From Rhynchopus euleeides (taxonomy: Eukaryota; Euglenozoa; Diplonemea; Diplonemida; Diplonemidae), in NCBI GenBank assembly GCA_963210315.1, contig OY723243.1, positions 2,542,001 through 2,606,000 on the forward strand: a stretch of 64,000 nt of DNA, written 5' to 3'. Every line of letters begins with the position of its first letter. Position 1 is the first letter of the stretch. Both the position numbers and the translations under genes were made by a program. Shown here piece after piece: positions 45,501 to 54,276 of this stretch. The notes beneath the pieces were generated by a model. The model was given only the letters and a program-made list of their open reading frames with translations, searched no databases and was not told the DNA's origin.

Positions 45501-47070
45501 CCCGCGGCTGCGAACTGAGCGGGCGGAGGGGGAGCAGGACGTGACGGAGTTCTGCCAGTTCTGCGAAGCGGACTTCTCCACGCAGGACACCCACGGCAGG
45601 TGTGTACACTGCCTCAGAGCCAGCTGCCCTGACTGTGTCGAGCACGTCACGGACCCCTGCCAGTGCGGGCGCACGGAGCCGACGACGGTGGTGCAGGAGG
45701 AGGTGATGGATGACGACGAGGACAGCACCGACAGCGAGGACGCCGGTCCCCCGCCGCCGCCCCCGGGGCCGGCCCCCGAGCCGGCGGACGATGTCCTGAC
45801 CCGGTGGCTGACCGCGAGGGAGCACGCGCTTCCGGGAGTCACCACCGCGAAGCAGCAGAGCGTGCTGGAGATGCCGGACGTGCAGGACTTCCGGTTCACC
45901 CCCGGGAACTGCTTCTTCGACGCCCTCACGTTCCTCCTCGGCGAGGCCGGCGCGACTGCAGACGGCCTGCAGCAGTACGTCGTGAAGGCGGTCGGCGACC
46001 ACGCTGACCTGAGGAGCAGGGCGGAGCCCTCCTACGAGGAGTGGGCGCGGCAGATGCGCGAGTCCGGCAGCATGAACGTTGCGTCGTGGGCCGACGAGCT
46101 GACGCTGCAGGGGGCCGCGCGGGCGACGGGCTCCCCGATCGTCGTGCTCGCTGATGACACTGCACCGCGGATATACCGCCCCCTGAGGAAGCCGTACGGG
46201 CCTGTCGCGGGTGTCAAGTTCAAGGCATCGCACTACAGCCCACTCCACATCTCGGAGCAGGTGCGGTCCTTCGTGCTCCGCCTCGCACCGGCCGTACCCC
46301 TCGTCTCCACCGGCTGCCGAGGCGCAGAGGCTGGCCTCCACATGGTCCGAGTAGACGGGGGGACAGCCGAACTGTCGGTGCTGTGTGTCAGATGTGAGCA
46401 GCCGTTTGACACCCGAACGCCCCACTGGGAATGCATAGGCTGCAATCGCCTAGCGTGCACGGGCTGTGTGTCGGACGGAGAGACATGTACCCGTCCGCCG
46501 GACCGAGGAGGCGACGGGGCTGCGACGGACGGTAACGCACACACGACCTCGGGCGGCTCTCCCTCTGCTTCTACAGCACCAGCCCCCTCGTCGAACGCGA
46601 CCGCTCAGCCCTCCACCTCCTCCACCTCCTCCACCGACTCCACCTCCGACGCGCAGCAGGGCGGCTCCACCAGCGAGAACGCACCAGCCCCCTCAGCGTC
46701 GCAGCACACAGGCAAGCGGAAGGCCGACCGTGACGTGTCAGCCTCTCCCCCGGACAGGAAGCGCAGCGCGACGGCTGCCGACAAAGGCACCCCAGCTGAC
46801 GACGCCGACGTCCCCAAGACGGTGGCTGAATGGGACGCCCTGTTCACCCCAGAGCCTGGCTCCCCGGAGGAGGAGTTCAAGTCCGCGAGGCGAGCCCTGC
46901 ATGCGTGGCGTTGCAAGGTCCGCCTCCAAGACAGAGAGGAGCAGAGGCTGTACAATAACCTCAACTCGAGGATGTACACCGCAGCGGGCATGCGTCGCGC
47001 GACAGCGGGGACAGCGTCCCAGGGATCACGCCGCGCCGCGCCGCGCGCGACAGGCGCCGCCACCCAGTGA
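42498..47070 (+). CDS. Retrotransposon polyprotein, C-terminal part (RT - RLE - OTU)
   Basis: Continues the N-terminal part in frame once the insert is removed (together 2528 aa). Reverse transcriptase about 42650-43800: RPIACGETLRRL, LKIDYANAFNSID, CGVQQGDPLGP and YLDD at 43201-43212. Endonuclease: CEKC...H...C at 44169-44219, then PGDLV...DITVK (about 44345-44405) and a downstream KNRQYRDAC...FAPYAMELFG block. Next an OTU-like domain without catalytic Cys or His (about 45090-45430), a Cys-rich finger (CQFCEADF...CPDC, about 45550-45680), an OTU domain with PGNCFFDAL and SHYSPL (about 45880-46270) and a second Cys-rich finger (CVRCEQPF...CTGC). A Ser/Thr-rich basic tail ends at 47070. All key RT residues are intact. 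OTU domains in mobile elements may oppose ubiquitin-dependent silencing or process the polyprotein; both are guesses. Confidence 0.9.
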
Positions 47071-47918
47071 GGGCCAGAGTGGTCGAACCTGCAAGGAGCA
47101 GGTCCCCGCTCGACTACGTAGAGTATAGAGTAGAGCTTTGAGTGGAGGTAGATCCCCCCCCTAGACCAGATGCCTTTGTGCAGTAGAGCACACACAGGTG
47201 CTGTGAATACCCCCTTCTCCGTCCCCCCCCCCCCCTCCCCCCCCAACTCCCCCTCGCGGCAGGCACGGTCGGCCCGACGAGTCAGTTCAGTGTTGTCCCT
47301 CAACGAGACCCCCTGTCCCCGGCCCTGTGAGCACCACAGCACCAGGGAATAGGCATCCCAACTCACAGGACCCACCGCCGTCACTGCATGCCCCTCTGCC
47401 CCGCGTTTCGTTACCTTCTCTGCCAGGTCACGGGTCCCCCCTCCAGGTGCCCTCCCGCCTCATCCCTTTTTACCCCCGTCGTTGCCCGTTTTGGCGCCCC
47501 CGATAGGCGGACCCAGGGAGCCTCGTCAAAGTGCCATCCCTACAGGAGATCGCCCTGGTTTTGGCCCCCATGAGCACCATGGCACCAGTAATCCAGGAAA
47601 TTTGGCTCCCTGGATCCACCGTCACTGCTATTCTTGTCCTTCTGCATTACCTTTCACGCTTATTTGCCTTCGGACTGGGTCATGGGATGGAAGAGGGCGG
47701 TCGGGGTCTGGGGAAGTGAGGATGTGTGTCAAGACCTTGTCTCGTTGTGCCTGGGAGGTTTGGTGGTGGATGGGATGAGACACAGGCCATTGTGCCCAGA
47801 GAGCGCATGAGAGAGAGGGATTTGAGGCCCCCCGCCCCCAGGTTCCCTGCCCACCTGGACGGACCCAAGTGCCTCACACCGGTTCTCTCCCCACCCGGTG
47901 GTCCACCTGACGGGCAGT

Positions 47919-47949
<31 letters not shown>
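47071..47949 (+). other. Retrotransposon 3' UTR and poly(A) tail
   Basis: 850 nt of noncoding sequence with a C-rich block at about 47225-47245, then 30 A at 47920-47949. 47394-47920 is the segment copied in antisense at 41961-42497. A short frame open in both copies (98 codons) is a by-product of their identity. The tail is followed directly by Helitron sequence. Confidence 0.85.
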
Positions 47950-47951
<2 letters not shown>

Positions 47952-48774
47952 AGAGAAGCGCATCGCAAGCGGAGCAGGGCACGACCGCCCCGAGGTAGTC
48001 CGCTGTGACACTGCCATCGACAAAGTCCTCCAGACGGCACGCACCGCGGAACTTTGTCGTATCCAAGGGCGCTGACTGCTGCAGGGCATGGAGGAACCTC
48101 CGGATGCTGTCGATGCGCTCTGCGAAGAGCTCGGGGTGGTTATCCAGCTGGTGATGCAGGATGTCGGCTGCAATCGAGGATGCAAGGTGCAGCTGGCTGT
48201 CATCGAGGTCGAGCGCTGCAACTTCTGCCCCCAGCTCCTGCATCCTTCTCTTTTCCCATCCAGTGATTCCAAGCAGCGAACCTGGGGGAAGAGAATCCGA
48301 GGGATCCGATGCAGGAGGGGTGTTCTTGAAGAGGACCCTTCCGAAGCCCACCCTCTGGAGGTAGACGTGCTTCGCAGCCGTTGTGATGGCAGGGACATCG
48401 GAGGAGGGATCGATCCTTGCCCGCGAGTCCAGCGCTCCTCCTGTGTGGATGAAGGGACACACCGCTTCGTGCCTTTCCCTGTTGCCGTCATATTTTGTTT
48501 CGAAGCACCACTGGCATGGTGCAGTGCAGGCGCGTTGGTGCAGCGTCAGTTCAGACAGCCTGCCGAAGGGTCTCCCGCACCGCTCGCATGGGAAACAGTT
48601 CTGAGCAGCCGGTTTGGAAGTGCAGTGTCTCTCATGGACCTGCCATGATGTTGTTGTTGAAGAAGGTTCGTGGCAGTACCGGCAGGTTCTTTGGCATGTC
48701 TTTGACCTCAGTTGATGCTTCTTCAGGTCGATGACTTGCCGCAGGCAGCGGCTGCACTGATGACGAAGCGGCAT
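47950..48774 (-). pseudogene. Helitron Rep-helicase-OTU, copy 1, N-terminal zinc-finger part
   Basis: About 275 codons from MPLRHQCSRCL. A chain of Cys/His fingers (CSRC, CRYCHE, CERCGRPF...LHQRAC, CQWCFE...RHEAVC) is followed by a helical segment and VVPCSACDALLF, the point where copy 2 begins at the right window edge; the overlap with copy 2 (about 45 bp) is nearly identical. The frame is then cut by the retrotransposon poly(A). The start follows a predicted acceptor (CATCCTACTACAG, minus strand). It supplies the part of the protein missing from copy 2. Confidence 0.8.
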
Positions 48775-48846
48775 CTGCTGCTACTGCAGTTCGAAGACGG
48801 AGTTGTTCATCATCATATTTGTGTAGGATGACAACCTGTAGTAGGA

Positions 48847-48878
48847 TGGTGGTGGTGGTGGTGGTGGTGGTGGTGGTG
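48847..48878. repeat. (GGT)n microsatellite
   Basis: About 10 GGT units just upstream (minus-strand sense) of the Helitron zinc-finger start, within the likely polypyrimidine (CCA)n tract before its acceptor. Confidence 0.9.
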
Positions 48879-49028
48879 ACCACAAAATATGCACAGAAAC
48901 AGTGGAGGAGGCAAGGGGGGGTGAGGGGGAGGGGCGGGGGTGCTTGACACTGTAGCTTTGTGGGTCGGACATTACTGGACTTCCTCATTGGTTGTCCTAC
49001 TGCAGGACAGGCTACACAACACAGCCAG

Positions 49029-49700
49029 TCAGCACAAATCAATGACAGAGGAGGGGGTGCCCTCCGGCATCGTCCGCTTCTTCTTGCGCTTGGGCATTCC
49101 CTTGAGGTCCACCCGATCATCGTCTGTAGTAGATGGCGCACCACCCTTGGCACTCTGTGGGACCGTCGAATTCATCCGTGTCGGGTCCTGCTGCCCCAGG
49201 GTCTCCTCCTTCTTGTTGTTGTTGTTGTTGTTGTGGCGCACCTGGGGGGGCCTTTCCTTTGGATCCAGCTCAGGGGGTGGTGCAGCATCAGCACCAAGAT
49301 CAGCATCATCAGCCAGTGCAAGAGCTGCGCCATCGAACTTGCAGTGGAGGTGCACCAGCAGCTTGTGAAGATGGTTGAACTGCCCGCGCTGCAACGCCCT
49401 CTCGATCTCCATCTCTTCGAACAGCACCCTCGAAGCCTCGGAGGCACGTGCACACTCAGCACTGACAGTGGCCAGATTCCTCTGGACCTCCTCTGCAGCG
49501 GAGATGTTCTTCTTTGCGGCTCCCCACTTGTTCTCCATGCCCCTTCGAGTCGCGGCTGTGTGGCGTTCAACAGCACGTAGAGGGAAGATAATCTCACGCT
49601 CAGCCCTTGCGGCCTCCAGCTTCAGCCCCCTGACATCCTCCTGGAGAGCATCGAGCCTCTCCAGGATCTTCTCAAGGATAACTTCACAGGCTGGGTCCAT
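49029..49700 (-). CDS. Helitron-associated coiled-coil protein (copy 1)
   Basis: 223 aa from MDPACEVILEKILERL to SSVIDLC. The first 150 residues are helical and charged (LDALQEDVRGLKLEAARAER), suggesting a coiled coil. Then come an acidic stretch, a short Asn run from a (TTG)n tract (49214-49233), and a basic NLS-like motif (KRKKKR) near the C-terminus. The frame is open further upstream but that part is Pro/His-rich flank; I chose the ATG that follows a predicted acceptor (ACAAACAACAG, minus strand). Same strand as, and upstream of, the Rep-helicase, so it is probably the element's first gene. No copy-2 equivalent is in the window to confirm it. Confidence 0.6.
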   Translation of the reverse strand: MDPACEVILEKILERLDALQEDVRGLKLEAARAEREIIFPLRAVERHTAATRRGMENKWGAAKKNISAAEEVQRNLATVSAECARASEASRVLFEEMEIERALQRGQFNHLHKLLVHLHCKFDGAALALADDADLGADAAPPPELDPKERPPQVRHNNNNNNKKEETLGQQDPTRMNSTVPQSAKGGAPSTTDDDRVDLKGMPKRKKKRTMPEGTPSSVIDLC

Positions 49701-50522
49701 CTCAACTTTCTGTTGTTTGTGTGTTGTGTGTGTGGTTTCCTGGTCAGGAAAGGAGGGTGGGTTGTGTGGGGGGAAGGTGGACAGGACACAGGCACACACA
49801 GGCTCCAGGCACAACACATCCTAGCACAGACAACAGAAGGTAGTAGAGGGGGGTGGGGGGCAGGTGGACACAGGACACAAAATGGGGACCCCCCCCCCAA
49901 AGTAATAGGGATACCCCATACACCACACAGGTATACACCCAAAATCAGGGTGGATACCCCTTGTAATAGGGATATCCCATACACCACACAGGTGACAAAG
50001 GGAAAAAATTGAGGCAAAAATCCCGGAAAAAAATATCTGGTCCAAAAAAAATAAGAAAATACCGGTCCCAGGTATTACCACATACCCACTTACCGACCAT
50101 ACGCCCCTGTTTATATATGAGTATGGTATATCCCTATTACTTTGTGGGGTATAGTTCACTGGGGGTGGGTCAAAAGGGAAAACCTGGAAAACCTGAAAAT
50201 CAGACACATTGCCCTTGGCCGTTCTCGGCGACGGATTCCCCGGAATCAACACGGCTCTTGTTTCTTTTGACTCTGCTCTGCATCCCATTGTCTCCAACGC
50301 ACTGGCGCATCCGGCCACCCCCAACTGGTCATGACTTACTGCCACACACAAAGAGTGGAAAAATGCGGAAAAAAGCAAAAACAGGGCACATTTGCCTTGG
50401 CAAATGAGAGCAACCGTTTCGCGTTAATTTGCCCGATTCTTCTTTCTTTGTGCCTTTCCGTGCATCCCCTTGCACGATCAGGCCGTACCTTGGCCGCAGG
50501 CGCTATTTTCGCCGCCGACATT
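49701..50522. other. Region between Helitron copy 1 and the satellite block
   Basis: No gene supported. TAATAGGGATA-(C/T)-CCCATACACCACACAGGT occurs twice directly (about 49903-49932 and 49963-49993), and a partly inverted version lies at about 50121-50150. This may contain the undetermined Helitron 5' end. Confidence 0.5.
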
Positions 50523-50932
50523 TATATAAAGACATTTTCCCTGTTTGGCAAAGGGGAAAAGTGGGTACTTCACCTACAGTGGCAAAATATCGTGCACTCC
50601 GACTTTTTTGTCGTTTTTTTTATCGTGAATTCCCCGGTATACCCACGATGTCAGGATCGAAAACGGTCATCAGTTTTCTGCGAAATCGTTCATGTTGGCT
50701 GTGTGGCCCAAACCGGGAAAATAGCAGGGATTTCCCTTAGGAACCCATTTTTCACATGTTTTGACCCAAAAAAATAAAACGAATTTTCGAAAACAGAATT
50801 GCAAGCCAAAGCCACTATCTAGATGGAATCCGTACGTTTCACGGTGCACTCGCACGATTCATGAGTCGTCAGAATATTTGGGGCGCCGTTCCCGCACCGA
50901 AATTACCCGCAAATCCGCAATACAGTATAATA
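50523..50932. repeat. Single partial copy of the 561-bp unit
   Basis: From TTATATAAAGACATTTTCCC onward it matches the later two-thirds of the 54274-56516 units with scattered differences, and like the last of those units it leads directly into the ACCCGCAA octamer array. Confidence 0.85.
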
Positions 50933-52779
50933 ACCCGCAAACCCGCAAACCCGCAAACCCGCAAACCCGCAAACCCGCAAACCCGCAAACCCGCAAACCC
51001 GCAAACCCGCAAACCCGCAAACCCGCAAACCCGCAAACCCGCAAACCCGCAAACCCGCAAACCCGCAAACCCGCAAACCCGCAAACCCGCAAACCCGCAA
51101 ACCCGCAAACCCGCAAACCCGCAAACCCGCAAACCCGCAAACCCGCAAACCCGCAAACCCGCAAACCCGCAAACCCGCAAACCCGCAAACCCGCAAACCC
51201 GCAAACCCGCAAACCCGCAAACCCGTAAACCCGCAAACCCGCAAACCCGCAAACCCGCAAACCCGTAAACCCGCAAACCCGCAAACCCGCAAACCCGCAA
51301 ACCCGCAAACCCGCAAACCCGCAAACCCGCAAACCCGCAAACCCGCAAACCCGCAAACCCGCAAACCCGCAAACCCGCAAACCCGCAAACCCGCAAACCC
51401 GCAAACCCGCAAACCCGCAAACCCGCAAACCCGCAAACCCGCAAACCCGCAAACCCGCAAACCCGCAAACCCGCAAACCCGCAAACCCGCAAACCCGCAA
51501 ACCCGCAAACCCGCAAACCCGCAAACCCGCAAACCCGCAAACCCGCAAACCCGCAAACCCGCAAACCCGCAAACCCGCAAACCCGCAAACCCGCAAACCC
51601 GCAAACCCGCAAACCCGCAAACCCGCAAACCCGCAAACCCGCAAACCCGCAAACCCGCAAACCCGCAAACCCGCAAACCCGCAAACCCGCAAACCCGCAA
51701 ACCCGCAAACCCGCAAACCCGCAAACCCGCAAACCCGCAAACCCGCAAACCCGCAAACCCGCAAACCCGCAAACCCGCAAACCCGCAAACCCGCAAACCC
51801 GCAAACCCGCAAACCCGCAAACCCGCAAACCCGCAAACCCGCAAACCCGCAAACCCGCAAACCCGCAAACCCGCAAACCCGCAAACCCGCAAACCCGCAA
51901 ACCCGCAAACCCGCAAACCCGCAAACCCGCAAACCCGCAAACCCGCAAACCCGCAAACCCGCAAACCCGCAAACCCGCAAACCCGCAAACCCGCAAACCC
52001 GCAAACCCGCAAACCCGCAAACCCGCAAACCCGCAAACCCGCAAACCCGCAAACCCGCAAACCCGCAAACCCGCAAACCCGCAAACCCGCAAACCCGCAA
52101 ACCCGCAAACCCGCAAACCCGCAAACCCGCAAACCCGCAAACCCGCAAACCCGCAAACCCGCAAACCCGCAAACCCGCAAACCCGCAAACCCGCAAACCC
52201 GCAAACCCGCAAACCCGCAAACCCGCAAACCCGCAAACCCGCAAACCCGCAAACCCGCAAACCCGCAAACCCGCAAACCCGCAAACCCGCAAACCCGCAA
52301 ACCCGCAAACCCGCAAACCCGCAAACCCGCAAACCCGCAAACCCGCAAACCCGCAAACCCGCAAACCCGCAAACCCGCAAACCCGCAAACCCGCAAACCC
52401 GCAAACCCGCAAACCCGCAAACCCGCAAACCCGCAAACCCGCAAACCCGCAAACCCGCAAACCCGCAAACCCGCAAACCCGCAAACCCGCAAACCCGCAA
52501 ACCCGCAAACCCGCAAACCCGCAAACCCGCAAACCCGCAAACCCGCAAACCCGCAAACCCGCAAACCCGCAAACCCGCAAACCCGCAAACCCGCAAACCC
52601 GCAAACCCGCAAACCCGCAAACCCGCAAACCCGCAAACCCGCAAACCCGCAAACCCGCAAACCCGCAAACCCGCAAACCCGCAAACCCGCAAACCCGCAA
52701 ACCCGCAAACCCGCAAACCCGCAAACCCGCAAACCCGCAAACCCGCAAACCCGCAAACCCGCAAACCCGCAAACCCGCA
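50933..52779. repeat. Octamer tandem array (ACCCGCAA)n, about 230 copies
   Basis: Almost perfect 8-bp repeat (complement GGGTTTGC), with only a couple of GTAAACCC variants at about 51224 and 51265. The G-rich strand has GGG every 8 nt and could form G-quadruplexes. All frames are open because 24 nt make a stop-free octapeptide; these are not genes. Confidence 0.97.
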
Positions 52780-53039
52780 CTAGAAGTGTAAGCACCCGTT
52801 GGTCCCTTCCTGCGCTGGTGGTACGTGTGTGTTTGGTGTGTGTCTCGAACTCTCAGCACTCATTGGTGCGTGTCTGTGGTGGGTGTGTGTTTGTCGTGTT
52901 GCTGTTTGATGCAGCGAGTGGGAGCAAGTGGGGTCGGGGGGGGGGTGGAGCGAAATGTCGTGGATTTCTTGTGCTGCTGTGTTTGTGAGGGCCAGTGCAA
53001 GGCCCTTCTCTCCGATGAGTCTCGCTGAGTCCCCCCGGG
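52780..53039. other. Right flank of the octamer array
   Basis: The first 40-100 bp (CACTAGAAGTGTAAGCACCC onward) closely match the flank of the second octamer array at about 56643-56730, so the flank belongs to the repeated element. The rest is TG-rich and unassigned. Confidence 0.6.
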
Positions 53040-54276
53040 TTTGCATGTCGGTGGTGCCTCAAGGCAACGATGGGGGATCGCGGGAATCGGGGATGGCCTG
53101 GCCAAGTACGGAGGCAATGAAACGTGGGGCAGTGGTGCTGGGTCCTGTGAGTCGGGAGGCTCTTTTCTGGGACTGTGGTCCTCACAGGCCGGGAACAGGG
53201 TCTACTTGAGCGACAACACAAAACTGACTCGCTGGAAACCCGCAAACTGCAACTCTGACTGTGCACGCCGCGAGGGGAAGGAGGGAGTGGGGCGAAAACT
53301 GTGTTAAAACGGGGTGTTGTGTGTTGTGGTTTTTGTCCACACAGCACCTGTGTGTGCTCGACTTCACAAATGTGACTATGACTCGATGGGGGTCTCTAGC
53401 GGACCGGTGGCCCTAGTGTGGATACGAATGAGTGGATGTACGAGCTGCAGAACTTGCAGAAGATGCATCCGACCATCACAGTGAACCGCTTGATTGCAGA
53501 CTACCTTTCGCACGATCAGCTTGGTGTCGACTGCCCTGCCAGCGACCTGCTGGAGAAGACTCCAGACAATGTCACCACCTCGGATGGCGTTTGTGGCCTC
53601 GTCAGGGGCCCCATCTGCAGATGGAGGCAAAGCAGCTCAGAACGTTGCACAGGCACAGTCCTCCCCCGAACTGTTGGGCTCCGAGCAGACCCCAGCGGCG
53701 TGGGCCAGCCACACCGTCTGCTTTCGAGGGGGGAGACAACAACGTAGGCCGACGACGTGCTCACCCGCGGTGCGGCGTGTGTGCTGTGGAGGCACATCAT
53801 CATCTTCCGTGACTACCGTGTGCTGACAGTGTGTGGACCCAGGTGAGCCGATTGCCACCGTGGTCCCCCTCGGGGGAGTAGGCAACCGCTTCCAGGCTCA
53901 ACCGCAAACCCGCAAACGGTGGATGTGCAAGAGCTGGTGGGCGGGAGCACGACTGGGCCCTGGCAGGCCACTGCCTGCGCGGGCCTGCAGCTGCGAACTG
54001 AGTGTGCGGAGGGGGAGCAACACGGAGTTGTGCCAGTTCTGACTTCTCCATGGCCAGCTGCCCTGACTGCACCGAGCACGTCACAGATCCCTGCCATGGA
54101 GCCGGGGACGGAGGTGACGGAGGAAGTGGAGGATGACGAGGACAGCACCGTCAGCGAGGACACCGGTCCCTCACCACCCCGGTGGCTGACCGCGAGGGAA
54201 CACGCTCTTCTGGGAGTCGGGGCGCAGGGAACGGCTCCCCCCCGATCGTTGTGCTCGCGCTGACGACACTGCACCG
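53040..54276. mobile_element. Decayed, internally inverted fragment of the OTU retrotransposon
   Basis: 53040-53375 matches the retrotransposon 3' UTR (about 47170-47450) in antisense; 53440-54276 matches its coding part (about 45090-46170, second OTU-like domain to start of third) in sense. Both parts carry many substitutions, indels and stops. Within the sense part, two octamer-like units (CGCAAACCCGCAAAC, about 53902-53916) replace retrotransposon sequence. Not translatable. Confidence 0.75.

Larger units (their letters stand above)
38611..47949 (+). mobile_element. SL-headed non-LTR retrotransposon (RLE type, OTU-bearing)
   Basis: It runs from an SL exon (38611) through a 289-nt leader, one very long ORF (broken by a nested insertion) and a long 3' UTR to a 30-nt poly(A) at 47920-47949. 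Flanking sequence on both sides is Helitron copy 1. No target duplication is visible; instead about 1.65 kb of Helitron is missing. Subtracting the 546-nt nested insertion (insert plus duplicated target) leaves about 8.8 kb. The single ORF with reverse transcriptase followed by CCHC and a PD-(D/E)XK-like endonuclease places it among restriction-like-endonuclease LINEs (R2/NeSL/CRE group). The OTU domains are extra. Clade not determined. Confidence 0.88.
33566..49700 (-). mobile_element. Helitron copy 1, interrupted and truncated
   Basis: A minus-strand Helitron reading right to left: coiled-coil ORF (49700-49029), zinc-finger N-terminus of the Rep-helicase (48774-47950), then, beyond a retrotransposon, the helicase-OTU part (38610-34833) and the accessory gene (34422-33613). 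Compared with copy 2 it lacks about 1.65 kb at the retrotransposon site (copy 2 positions 62307 to about 63954) and everything downstream of the accessory gene intron, where the 32-bp array begins. The Helitron 5' terminus (TC) and 3' CTRR end were not identified. The outer bounds given are those of recognisable element sequence. Confidence 0.85.

Noticed and set aside
41961-47949. The 41961-42497 / 47394-47920 inverted repeat as terminal repeats of a DNA transposon around the RT gene
   Set aside because: The outer ends are poly(T)/poly(A) tails, one arm has its own 9-bp target duplication, and removing it restores the retrotransposon frame. A nested LINE insertion explains everything.
50933-52779. 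Octamer array as a true telomere
   Set aside because: It is internal, flanked by unique and element sequence on both sides, and the unit differs from TTAGGG-type repeats known in euglenozoans. Telomere-like only in form.
50859-52859. Open frames of 630-670 aa made of GLRVCGFA repeats across the octamer array
   Set aside because: An 8-bp repeat without a stop is open in several frames on both strands. There is no start context, domain or independent conservation, so this is a repeat artefact.
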